Source: Bacteroides helcogenes P 36-108
Lineage (GTDB): Bacteria; Bacteroidota; Bacteroidia; Bacteroidales; Bacteroidaceae
DNA length: 64,000 nt
Reading direction: 5' to 3'
Assembly: GCF_000186225.1 (NCBI RefSeq)
Contig: NC_014933.1
Coordinates: 1,116,001-1,180,000, forward strand
Below are positions 26,101-34,236 of the stretch, one piece after another. The notes beneath the pieces are model-generated. The model saw only the letters and a program-made list of their open reading frames with translations. It had not been told where the DNA came from and did no database searches. The first letter of the stretch is position 1. Every line of letters begins with the position of its first letter. A program made the translations under genes and the position numbers.

Positions 26101-27138
26101 TTAGTGATTAGCGTTTTTATCTTTTTCTATCTCTTTTAATTTCTTCTCGATGGCTTCTTTGCTCATGTTCTTTCCTTCAATTCTGCCATCGGGATTGAGC
26201 AGGACGTTGGCCGGCAATGTCTGGATGGCAAATTGTTTGGCGGCTTCTGTCTGAAATCCGGTGAAGTCGCAGGTCTGCTCCCAACTTAACGTGTCTTTTT
26301 TAATGGTTTCTTTCCACATTTTCCGGTCGATATCCAAAGAAATGCCTAACAGTGCGAAGTTCTTGTTTTTCTGTTCTTTCTTATATACTTGGCGTAACCC
26401 GGCATTGGCCTCCCTGCTTTGCTGGTCCCAAGAAGCCCAAAAGTGTATCAGCAGATATTTGCCTGTGAAGTCGGAACGACTTATGTCCTTTCCTTTTATG
26501 TTGGGAAGATGGAAGTATGGGGCTGTTTTGCCGACGGATACTTTTTCTTCTTCCTGAATGCGGTTCAAAAGTTCATCTATATAAGGCCGGTCTTTAAGCT
26601 TTCCCGTCATTCGGTCTGTAAGTTTCTTGATGAGTGCATAGTCTGGACGGGGCTTTTGTACGAAGTATTTTTCTAAGAGATAGATGCTTGCCAATGAGGA
26701 ATGATGGCTGCTGATGAATGCCTCGGCTTTTTCTTCCAACACCTTGTCGGAAGGTTTTGCCAATCCTTTCAGGCTATTTTGAAAAGTGGTAAGTTCTTCA
26801 TTGCAGATGTTTCCGGTTATGTCCAATGACGTCAGTTCGGCTGCAGAACCTTTGATTTGTATTTTGTCTCTCTTGTCCATAAAAAGCGGGTATTCCGTTC
26901 CGTCACTGAACAATAGCCATACGGCCACTAATGTATCGGTGGAAAGAGTTGCGGAGAATTTGCCGTCTTTTGCAATTAAGGTATCCATACGATTGTACAG
27001 TTCATCTGCTCCATAAAGGTAAAGAGTGTCGTTTCCCAGTCCTTTGATTTCTCCGTTCAGGCTTACTGAGTCCGTCTTTTTGCTTCCGCAGGCAGACAGC
27101 ACGATGAGTAGGAAGTATGTGAGATAAATCTTTTTCAT
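26101..27138 (-). CDS. Thioredoxin-fold lipoprotein (DUF4369/TlpA type) lacking CxxC
   Basis: A 345-residue lipoprotein (signal LTYFLLIVLSACGS). An N-terminal DUF4369-like beta domain (about 25-110, LNGEIKGLGNDTLYLYG) precedes a TlpA/AhpC-type thioredoxin fold (about 205-340). The position of the redox motif reads FWASWDQQSREAN, where family members have W-C-x-x-C, so both catalytic cysteines are absent. The only cysteines left in this domain region are unrelated (QTCDFTG). The fold is kept, including the cis-proline segment QTLPANVLLNP. It is therefore unlikely to be a disulfide reductase and may bind partners or sense stress (inference). Confidence 0.85.
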   Translation of the reverse strand: MKKIYLTYFLLIVLSACGSKKTDSVSLNGEIKGLGNDTLYLYGADELYNRMDTLIAKDGKFSATLSTDTLVAVWLLFSDGTEYPLFMDKRDKIQIKGSAAELTSLDITGNICNEELTTFQNSLKGLAKPSDKVLEEKAEAFISSHHSSLASIYLLEKYFVQKPRPDYALIKKLTDRMTGKLKDRPYIDELLNRIQEEEKVSVGKTAPYFHLPNIKGKDISRSDFTGKYLLIHFWASWDQQSREANAGLRQVYKKEQKNKNFALLGISLDIDRKMWKETIKKDTLSWEQTCDFTGFQTEAAKQFAIQTLPANVLLNPDGRIEGKNMSKEAIEKKLKEIEKDKNANH

Positions 27139-27198
27139 TTAGTTCCTTTTTCTGATACATTGCTGCGAAAGTAGTTCTTTTTGGCGTGAATAAAAAAA

Positions 27199-27227
27199 AT
27201 TGCCCGACATATTTCATGTCGGGCAAT
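27199..27227 (-). terminator. Terminator after the TPR lipoprotein gene
   Basis: Perfect arms ATTGCCCGACAT / ATGTCGGGCAAT (27199-27210, 27216-27227). On the minus strand a run of eight T follows. It lies 22 bp past the stop of the TPR gene and upstream of the thioredoxin-fold gene. Confidence 0.85.
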
Positions 27228-27248
27228 TCCTTTTATTTGTCTCCTTTA

Positions 27249-28943
27249 TTATTTGATGATATTCATAAAGTCGGCATTTGTAAAGTATTTGGAGAATTCC
27301 AGATCAGAAATAGCCTTCTTTGCCAGGGCCGGTTCTTTGGCAACTGCATTTTTTAAGCTGTTTGTCACCATAGATGTGTTGTTGGTTCTTGCACCAAGTA
27401 CAGCCATCAGGTAATCTGTATATGCATCGGGTTTCTCGACATTTGCCAGAGTGTTCTTAGCTTTATTGTAATCTTTGGCTAAGATTTGTGCCAAAGCGGC
27501 ACTGTTGGTCTTTGTGTCACCGAAAGCATTTACGGCTCTGTCATATTGTCCTTGGGCTACGTACAGATTACCCAAGGCTTCGTTCAGGCCTTTGGAACCG
27601 GAAGCTTTGCCCAAATATGTTTCGGCAGCGGACTTGTCACCTTTGGTCAAGGCTATCAGGCCGAGGTTCATATTTGTTTCGGGGGCGTCCTTGATTGAAA
27701 CAGCTTTCTTGAAGTAGCTTTCGGCCTTGTCAAGATTGCCAGACTGATAGGCTAATTTGCCTAAGTTGTTGTAAGCACGGAAATCATTCGGATAGATTTG
27801 AGTTGCTTTTGTATAGATTGCTTCCTGTTTGGCGGGGTCTGTAGTCAGGGTAGCGGCATATAGCAATTCTTCAATGCTCAACTGCTTTGCATCGCTGCCT
27901 GCCAGAGTTGCGATTTCTTCGTCGGACTTACCGATAACATCATAGTTCAGGGTCAGACGAGAACGGCGTAACTGAGGCAGAACTTCGTCAGCCAAAGTCT
28001 TGTAAACGGAAGAGATGTTCTTGATTTCCTGTTCTCTTTGTTCGGGATCAGAATACATGGAAAGAACGCGAAGAATTAGTTCTTTGTCCTGTATGTTCGA
28101 TTTGGAAACCAATTCCTGGAAGCCTTCCCAGTCTTCTGCTGTGTATTTGGTATCTACCGCGGCATCAATTTTGGCTTTCTTCAGGTCTTTGCTGATGATC
28201 TTGGCAGTGTTGTCCTGACGGTTTTCGGCCAATTTGGTGTTCAAGTCCATGCCACCGTCCGGAGAAGCGTATGCGGAGATTTCGATATTGCTGATTTTCT
28301 TGTTTACGGCATCATTTACATCTTTTGCTTCTTTACCGAAGTCTTTGGCGGTTTTCAGTTCACTGGCGCGTACGTTGGCCTGCTGAATCAAGAACATGAT
28401 ATTGGCGTCATGCTTTTCCTTTATGATACGTTGGAAAGCATCGTCACCGTTGGCCGGATTAGCGCTGCTCAGGGTTTGTTCTATCATTTCGGAAGTGGAA
28501 ATCACACCGTCGGCTACTTTCACGGCGGGAATGCTGATAGTCTTGTTGCCTATGGTTGCTTTGAATTCCAAGTAAAGCTCAGATTTAGCCATTTCGGGCA
28601 CATAGTCGAAAGAAGTCTTCATGGTGTAGTTTCCACCCATCTTGTAAGAGATGGTTTGGTCGTTACCTTCTACTTTTTCTCCTTGGAATACGGCTGACTG
28701 GCCTTTGGCTTCACCGCCATTCCATCTCAGTACGGGAGTTACTTCTACCACTGCCTTCTTGTTGAAGTACTTTTCAGGGAATTTACCGTTGATTGTAGCG
28801 GGAACTTTACCGCCTACGGCTTCGAGGACTTGCGGAGTTACAGTGAAATAATCCGATGACAATTCACCCATTTTGCTGCTGCATGATGACAATAATGCAA
28901 CGACGCACGCCATTAGAAATGGCAAATACATTTTCTTAGTCAT
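27249..28943 (-). CDS. Lipoprotein with internal OmpA-like domain and TPR repeats
   Basis: A 564-residue lipoprotein (ACVVALLSSCSS). Residues 30-160 are beta-rich. An OmpA-like segment IEISAYASPDGGMDLNTKLA lies near 220-240 with NRQDNTAKII after it. From about 370 there are TPR units: DFRAYNNLGKLAYQSGNLDK, AETNMNLGLIAL-like and LNEALGNLYVAQGQYDRAV. The protein probably sits in the periplasm, lipid-anchored and binding peptidoglycan through the OmpA-like part while the TPRs hold partners (inference). No known system of this architecture could be matched with confidence. It is a single-gene unit ended by a strong terminator. Confidence 0.8.
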   Translation of the reverse strand: MTKKMYLPFLMACVVALLSSCSSKMGELSSDYFTVTPQVLEAVGGKVPATINGKFPEKYFNKKAVVEVTPVLRWNGGEAKGQSAVFQGEKVEGNDQTISYKMGGNYTMKTSFDYVPEMAKSELYLEFKATIGNKTISIPAVKVADGVISTSEMIEQTLSSANPANGDDAFQRIIKEKHDANIMFLIQQANVRASELKTAKDFGKEAKDVNDAVNKKISNIEISAYASPDGGMDLNTKLAENRQDNTAKIISKDLKKAKIDAAVDTKYTAEDWEGFQELVSKSNIQDKELILRVLSMYSDPEQREQEIKNISSVYKTLADEVLPQLRRSRLTLNYDVIGKSDEEIATLAGSDAKQLSIEELLYAATLTTDPAKQEAIYTKATQIYPNDFRAYNNLGKLAYQSGNLDKAESYFKKAVSIKDAPETNMNLGLIALTKGDKSAAETYLGKASGSKGLNEALGNLYVAQGQYDRAVNAFGDTKTNSAALAQILAKDYNKAKNTLANVEKPDAYTDYLMAVLGARTNNTSMVTNSLKNAVAKEPALAKKAISDLEFSKYFTNADFMNIIK

Positions 28944-29079
28944 TTTAGGTATAAATTAATTGTTTGTAATTGAAATTTGTCTATTCCATTTTTGTGCACT
29001 GTCCCTGTGGGGACATACTATCGCAAAGATATTAAATCTCCCTGCAGATTGTTAATTGAGACAGCAGATTTATTATAAT

Positions 29080-30033
29080 TTAATGAATTCTTTGTTCCTC
29101 ACGGTATTTTATGTTGCGGGGATGGTGCTCTATGATTTCACTCCGCAGCATGTTGCGGTCAATGTGGGTGTAAATTTCTGTTGTCGCAATGGACTCATGT
29201 CCCAGCATGCACTGGATGGCACGCAGGTTGGCTCCTCCTTCCAAAAGATGAGTGGCAAAGGAGTGGCGGAATGTATGGGGACTGATACTCTTGGTGATTC
29301 CTGCCTTTTCTGCCAATTCTTTGATAAAGTGGAATATCATGATGCGTGAGATTCCATTTCCCCAACGGGCCAGGAATACATAATCTTCAAAATCCTTCTT
29401 AATTTTCCAGCGCTCCTTACGGTCGTCGAGCCAGTTTGTAATTTCGGTGATGGCACGGTGGGAGATAGGGACAAGGCGCTGCTTGCTTCCTTTTCCTTCT
29501 ACCTTGATGAAGCCTTCGTTGAAATATAGGTCAGAGATCTTCAGGTTGCACAGTTCTGATACGCGCAGCCCGCAGCTATACAGGGTTTCGAGAATAGCCC
29601 GGTTGCGCTGTCCCTCGTTGGTGTTCATGTCGATGGCGGCAATGATGCGGTCTATTTCTTCCACAGTCAACACTTCCGGTAATTTGAATCCTATTTTGGG
29701 GCCTTCGAGGAGTTCACTCGGGTCGTTTTCCAGATAGCCGGCTAAGACAAGAAAATGAAAGAAAGACTTTATGCCCGACAGGATACGGGCCTGTGAGCGC
29801 GGATGAATGCCGATGTCATGTAAACCGGCTGTGAAACGTTGCAAGTCATCCAGGGTAACGGCAAGAATATCTATCTTTTCATCTTCCAAGAATCGCAATA
29901 GCTTCTCCAGATCGGTCTGGTAGGCATCGAGCGTGTTGGGCGAAAGGGATTTCTCCAATCGCAAATATTGGTTGTACTTCCTGATTATCAACGCTTGTTT
30001 TTCCTTATTCGTTGATTTTTCTTCTGATTTCAT
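29080..30033 (-). CDS. xerD: Tyrosine recombinase XerD
   Basis: A 317-residue tyrosine recombinase. The SAM-like N-terminal domain starts near residue 17 (KYNQYLRLEKSLSPNTLDAY). The catalytic domain has ETLYSCGLRVSELCNL (first Arg), GKGSKQRLVPIS (Lys), HTFRHSFATHLLEGGANLR (His-x-x-Arg), GHES and the nucleophile in EIYTHID. The length, a single copy beside housekeeping genes, and no flanking repeats fit chromosome dimer resolution rather than a mobile element. Divergent from aroQ. Confidence 0.9.
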   Translation of the reverse strand: MKSEEKSTNKEKQALIIRKYNQYLRLEKSLSPNTLDAYQTDLEKLLRFLEDEKIDILAVTLDDLQRFTAGLHDIGIHPRSQARILSGIKSFFHFLVLAGYLENDPSELLEGPKIGFKLPEVLTVEEIDRIIAAIDMNTNEGQRNRAILETLYSCGLRVSELCNLKISDLYFNEGFIKVEGKGSKQRLVPISHRAITEITNWLDDRKERWKIKKDFEDYVFLARWGNGISRIMIFHFIKELAEKAGITKSISPHTFRHSFATHLLEGGANLRAIQCMLGHESIATTEIYTHIDRNMLRSEIIEHHPRNIKYREEQRIH

Positions 30034-30043
30034 TTCTTTTTTC

Positions 30044-30150
30044 TACCTTTGCTCCGTGAAAACAGACTGCACCTCAGCCAGATGCTGAGAGATTTGCTTT
30101 TGTATTAGACTTCCATTGTCCTTGCAGCCTGATTTAATGTGACAAAGGTA
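30044..30150. promoter_or_regulatory. Overlapping, face-to-face promoters of xerD and aroQ
   Basis: A plus-strand TACCTTTG (30044-30051) lies 113 bp before aroQ. A minus-strand TACCTTTG (plus CAAAGGTA, 30143-30150) lies 109 bp before xerD. If both are used, the two leaders are antisense to each other over about 90 bases. The -33 elements are weak for both. Confidence 0.4.
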
Positions 30151-30164
30151 TAAAAAATTGTGTT

Positions 30165-30590
30165 ATGAGAATACAAATAATTAACGGTCCCAATATAAAT
30201 TTGTTGGGTAAACGTGAACCTTCCATTTATGGTAGTGTTACTTTTGAAGACTACCTTGCCGGGCTTCGTGGAAAATATCCGGATATGCAAATTGACTATT
30301 TCCAGTCTAACATTGAGGGAAAACTTATAGACAAGATACAGCAAGTGGGGTTTGATGTGGACGGCATTATCCTGAATGCAGGTGCTTACACTCATACGTC
30401 CATCGCTCTGCAGGATGCCATCCGTTCAGTTACCTCTCCGGTGATCGAGGTACATATCTCCAATGTACATGCCCGTGAGGCCTTTCGTCATGTGTCTATG
30501 ATTGCATGTGCTTGCAAAGGTGTTGTTTGCGGTTTCGGATTGAACTCCTACCGTTTGGCATTGGAAGCGCTGCAAGATAACAACAAATAA
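30165..30590 (+). CDS. aroQ: Type II 3-dehydroquinate dehydratase
   Basis: A 141-residue dodecameric-type dehydroquinase. The family N-terminus is IINGPNINLLGKREPSIYGS, whose tyrosine is catalytic. NAGAYTHTSIALQDAI (residues 72-87) and EVHISNVHAREAFRHVS (96-112) hold the substrate-binding Asn, His and Arg residues. It converts 3-dehydroquinate to 3-dehydroshikimate in the shikimate pathway. It is followed after 31 bp by pyruvate kinase, probably cotranscribed; pyruvate kinase controls phosphoenolpyruvate, the other shikimate precursor. Confidence 0.96.
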   Translation: MRIQIINGPNINLLGKREPSIYGSVTFEDYLAGLRGKYPDMQIDYFQSNIEGKLIDKIQQVGFDVDGIILNAGAYTHTSIALQDAIRSVTSPVIEVHISNVHAREAFRHVSMIACACKGVVCGFGLNSYRLALEALQDNNK

Positions 30591-30621
30591 GTATAAATAA
30601 GTAAATAGGTATAAAAAGATT

Positions 30622-32079
30622 ATGTTATTAAAACAAACGAAAATTGTCGCTACAATCTCAGATCAGCGCTGTGATGTGGACTTTATAAAGGAGTTGTTCA
30701 ATGCGGGGTTGAACGTGGTACGTATGAATACCGCCCATTTGGGACGTGAAGGAGCTGAGAAGTTGATAAACAATGTCCGTACCGTTTCGAATCGTATAGC
30801 CATTCTGATGGATACGAAAGGACCGGAAGTACGGACGACTTTACTTGCCGAACCTATTCCTTTTAAAATCGGTGACCGTGTAAAGGTAGTGGGCAACCCC
30901 GATCGGGAAACTACCCGTGAATGTATTTCTGTCTCTTATCCAAATTTTGTGCACGATTTGGACGTGAACGGACATATTCTGATTGATGACGGTGATCTGG
31001 AACTGGTGGTTATTGAGAAGCAGTCCGATTATCTGCTCTGTGAAGTTCAAAACGACGCAACTTTGGGCAGCCGTAAGAGTGTCAATGTGCCGGGTGTCCG
31101 TATCAACTTGCCCTCTTTGACAGAAAAAGACCGTATTAATATCCTTTACGCCATTGAAAAGGACATTGACTTTATTGCCCACTCTTTTGTACGCAACAAA
31201 CAGGATATTCTTGACATCAAGGCTATTCTGGATGCTCATAACAGTGACATCAGAATCATCGCCAAGATTGAGAATCAGGAGGGCGTGGATAATATTGATG
31301 AAATTCTGGAGGTTGCCGATGGTGTGATGGTGGCTCGCGGGGATCTTGGCATTGAGGTTCCGCAGGAACGTATTCCGGGCATTCAGCGTATATTGATTCG
31401 TAAGTGCATTCTTGCCAAGAAGCCTGTGATTGTTGCTACTCAGATGCTTCATACCATGATTTCAAATCCCAGACCTACTCGTGCCGAGGTGACGGATATT
31501 GCCAATGCAATCTATTACCGCACAGATGCCTTGATGCTGAGTGGTGAAACGGCTTACGGCAAATATCCGGTAGAAGCTGTTAAGACTATGACAAAGGTGG
31601 CTGCTCAGGCTGAAAAGGATAAGCTTGCGGATAATGATATACGTATTCCTTTGGACGAGGACAGTAATGATGTAACCGCTTTCCTTGCAAAACAAGCCGT
31701 AAAGGCGACTACCAAGTTGAAAATCCGTGCCATTATTACAGACAGTTACAGTGGCCGTACGGCTCGCAACCTTGCAGCTTTCCGTGGTAAATATCCGGTA
31801 CTTGCCATCTGCTATAAGGAAAAGACCATGCGCCATCTTGCTTTGTCCTATGGTGTAGAAGCTATTTATATGCCGGAGCTCGCCAACGGGCAGGAATATT
31901 ATTTTGCCGCATTGCGCCGTTTGCTGAAGGAAGGCCGTTTATGCCCTACCGATATGATAGGCTATCTGAGCAGTGGGAAGGCCGGTACAAAGACCTCTTT
32001 CCTTGAAATCAATGTGGTGGAAGATGCTTTGAAGCATGCAGCCGAGAGTGTGCTTCCCAACAGTAACAGATACTTGTAA
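30622..32079 (+). CDS. pyk: Pyruvate kinase
   Basis: A 485-residue pyruvate kinase. N-terminal strand TKIVATISDQRCDVDF, then VVRMNTAHLGREGAEKL and ILMDTKGPEVRT near residue 55-70. The metal and phosphoenolpyruvate site IIAKIENQEGVDNIDEIL is near 215, VADGVMVARGDLGIEVP near 233 and the MLSGETAYGKYPVEAV segment near 310. The C-terminal domain is present. It makes ATP and pyruvate from phosphoenolpyruvate at the end of glycolysis. The start is the ATG at 30622, and the gene lies between aroQ and the O-methyltransferase in a likely operon. Confidence 0.96.
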   Translation: MLLKQTKIVATISDQRCDVDFIKELFNAGLNVVRMNTAHLGREGAEKLINNVRTVSNRIAILMDTKGPEVRTTLLAEPIPFKIGDRVKVVGNPDRETTRECISVSYPNFVHDLDVNGHILIDDGDLELVVIEKQSDYLLCEVQNDATLGSRKSVNVPGVRINLPSLTEKDRINILYAIEKDIDFIAHSFVRNKQDILDIKAILDAHNSDIRIIAKIENQEGVDNIDEILEVADGVMVARGDLGIEVPQERIPGIQRILIRKCILAKKPVIVATQMLHTMISNPRPTRAEVTDIANAIYYRTDALMLSGETAYGKYPVEAVKTMTKVAAQAEKDKLADNDIRIPLDEDSNDVTAFLAKQAVKATTKLKIRAIITDSYSGRTARNLAAFRGKYPVLAICYKEKTMRHLALSYGVEAIYMPELANGQEYYFAALRRLLKEGRLCPTDMIGYLSSGKAGTKTSFLEINVVEDALKHAAESVLPNSNRYL

Positions 32080-32109
32080 ATAGTTGTTGGATAACATTTG
32101 TCAATTGCC

Positions 32110-32739
32110 ATGACCATAGACGATTATATCCTGCAACATATTGATGGAGAAGGTGATTACCTGAAAGCACTTTATCGTGATACACACCTCAAACTGCTTT
32201 ATCCCCGTATGGCTTCGGGACATCTGCAGGGGCGTATGCTTAAGATGTTTGTCAGAATGATACGTCCCCGGCAGATTCTGGAAATAGGAACTTACAGCGG
32301 TTATTCGGCTTTGTGCATGGCAGAGGGCTTGCCGGATGGAGGAATGCTGCATACCTTTGAAATAAACGATGAGCAGGAGGAGTTTACCCGTCCTTGGCTG
32401 GAAAATTCGGCTTATGCGGATAAAATAAAGTTTTATATCGGTGATGCGCTGGAACTTGTCCCTCAATTGAAGTTGACTTTTGACCTTGTTTTTATTGACG
32501 GTGACAAGCGCAGATATATTGATTATTATGAGATGGCGTTAAATCGGCTTTCCGATGGAGGATATATCATTGCTGACAATACTCTTTGGGATGGGCATGT
32601 GCTCGAAGAACATCCGCATACCAAGGATTTGCAAACCATTGGTATCAAGGCTTTCAATGAACTCGTGGCCCAAGACGGTCGGGTAGAGAAAGTAATCCTC
32701 CCTTTGCGTGATGGATTGACGATCATAAGAAAGATATGA
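32110..32739 (+). CDS. SAM-dependent O-methyltransferase (class I)
   Basis: A 209-residue methyltransferase of the caffeoyl-CoA/catechol type. The SAM-binding motif is ILEIGTYSGYSALCMAEGL near residues 60-78; FDLVFIDGDKRRYIDYYEMA gives the metal-binding Asp, and YIIADNTLWDG the second metal region. An in-frame TTG at 32098 is possible, but the ATG at 32110 (MTIDDYILQHID) fits family starts. It follows pyruvate kinase after 30 bp. In related genomes, as recalled, this gene runs into rbfA; here 17 kb of accessory DNA separates them. Confidence 0.88.
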   Translation: MTIDDYILQHIDGEGDYLKALYRDTHLKLLYPRMASGHLQGRMLKMFVRMIRPRQILEIGTYSGYSALCMAEGLPDGGMLHTFEINDEQEEFTRPWLENSAYADKIKFYIGDALELVPQLKLTFDLVFIDGDKRRYIDYYEMALNRLSDGGYIIADNTLWDGHVLEEHPHTKDLQTIGIKAFNELVAQDGRVEKVILPLRDGLTIIRKI

Positions 32740-33057
32740 CACTGCCGGTTTTATATTTTATGAATGCTTTCTCATTCTTATTGTTTTATGCTTATTGCTG
32801 TGTTTTGCTTGGTTTGTCTTTCTTAATGAGGACTTTTCCATTAGTCATGATTTCTTGATTTATATGGGCGATACAAGCGTATTGCCCATATCGCCCATAT
32901 ATATGTGATTTATTTTCAGAGAAGAACAGATAAGGTGTCGCCCAGAAAAGAATTAGTGAACAAAATATCTCCGGGAACGGATAGTAGTGAAAGAAGCAAC
33001 CCTTTTTGCGGTATCTTGCATTATTTTGTTTCAAAAATCTTCTACCTCGGCGATTCA
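32740..33057. other. Convergent intergenic region with nested hairpins
   Basis: This 318-bp gap between the O-methyltransferase and the TolC-family gene has no plausible gene. An 11-bp perfect inverted repeat ATATGGGCGAT (32862-32872) / ATCGCCCATAT (32890-32900) contains a competing inner hairpin GGGCGATAC (32866-32874) / GTATTGCCC (32879-32887). It probably terminates the metal-efflux operon. It marks the left boundary of the accessory block, but no att-like repeat was found here. Confidence 0.6.
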
Positions 33058-34236
33058 TCACAGTTCAACTGCAGATAGCTCAGCGAATGCTTTTTGATAA
33101 TCACGTTCTGCGGCTAACGCCTTATCTACAGAATCGTAATAAAGCCCGGCCTGTATCATATAGTCCAAAACAGAGATTTCACCGGCATCAAGTGCCTTTT
33201 TAAGTAGTTGGCTATTGTTTGCATCCAGCAGCGAACGTCTATAAGTCTTAGCAGCTTCCTGTAACCCTGCTGCTCGCTGATACAAGATTTCCAGTTGGTT
33301 GTAAAACTGGGTTGTTGCATCTGCCCGGCGTGCTTCTGCTGCCACTACCGCAGCTTTGGCTTGTTTGACTTTGTTCTTGTTACTCCACAATGGGATAGAT
33401 ACGCCAACCGAAACGCCTTGATACCGTTGTCCCATTGTTTTTTCGCTCATGTAACCGATGGAAAAAGAAGGTAAATTCATCGCTTTGTTCAAGGACAGTT
33501 GTTTCTTATTCAATTCTATGTCACTTTTCACATAAGCTAACACCGGATTTTTGCTTTCCGCTACGCTATACCAACTATTGAAATCAGTAGGTAGGCTTAG
33601 GCTCTCAAAATCATCATTTTCAACAGAAACGATAACGCCACCATTAAGCCTGGTCAGTTGGGAGGCTGTTGCATTCCGTTCCGTTTCAATTCGCTGTATC
33701 TCCGCTTCAATTTTTGAGAGGTTCAGACGCACATTGTTATATTCAAGAACATTCCCTTCTCCTTTATCCAATCTCTTTTTTTGGCTCGAAGCAATGGATT
33801 CGGCATGAGATTTCCGTATCATCAGCTCTTTGAGCAAACCATTGTAATAGATTAAATCGAGTAGATATTGCTTGGCTTCGAGCAGAATGTTCATGCGGTC
33901 GGCTTGATACTGCCATTCCACCCTGTCATTTTGTTGATCAGCCAGTCGGTTTTTCATTCCGGATATAGTGGCGATGTCGAATGATTGTTTAATATTGATG
34001 TCTTTCCGGCTTCCTATCGAAGATGGATTTCCCCATAAATAGTTGAATCCGATTTCAGGGGCAGACAGGAATATCCCTGTCTTGTTCCCCAATTTATTGG
34101 AATTTGCCGTTTCACGCAAGGCTTTGAGAGTCGTATTGTTCTGCTCTACAGCCGAAAGAACTTCACTTATATTGTTCTGGGCAAATAGCGGACTTATCGC
34201 TATGACTGCCATGATAATAATCAGTATCTTTTTCAT
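33058..34236 (-). CDS. TolC-family outer-membrane channel of a metal efflux pump (CzcC-like)
   Basis: A 392-residue exported protein (signal MKKILIIIMAVIAISPLFAQ) with long helices typical of TolC proteins. Two halves begin ISEVLSAVEQNNTTLKALRE and SWYSVAESKNPVLAYVKSDI. The shortened length is normal for the Bacteroides metal-pump outer component. It is the last gene of the operon and overlaps the RND transporter gene by 4 bp. It should form the outer-membrane exit duct for the RND pump and adaptor encoded upstream. Confidence 0.9.
   Translation of the reverse strand: MKKILIIIMAVIAISPLFAQNNISEVLSAVEQNNTTLKALRETANSNKLGNKTGIFLSAPEIGFNYLWGNPSSIGSRKDINIKQSFDIATISGMKNRLADQQNDRVEWQYQADRMNILLEAKQYLLDLIYYNGLLKELMIRKSHAESIASSQKKRLDKGEGNVLEYNNVRLNLSKIEAEIQRIETERNATASQLTRLNGGVIVSVENDDFESLSLPTDFNSWYSVAESKNPVLAYVKSDIELNKKQLSLNKAMNLPSFSIGYMSEKTMGQRYQGVSVGVSIPLWSNKNKVKQAKAAVVAAEARRADATTQFYNQLEILYQRAAGLQEAAKTYRRSLLDANNSQLLKKALDAGEISVLDYMIQAGLYYDSVDKALAAERDYQKAFAELSAVEL

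Noticed and set aside
29080..30033. xerD as the integrase of a mobile element
   Set aside because: It lies beside aroQ and pyk with no flanking repeats or mobility genes, and its length and motifs fit the housekeeping XerD.
32740..32860. A third att-like repeat at the left edge of the accessory block
   Set aside because: The nearest match (TTCTCATTCTTATTG) is short and AT-rich, and lacks the CAATACAGAG core.
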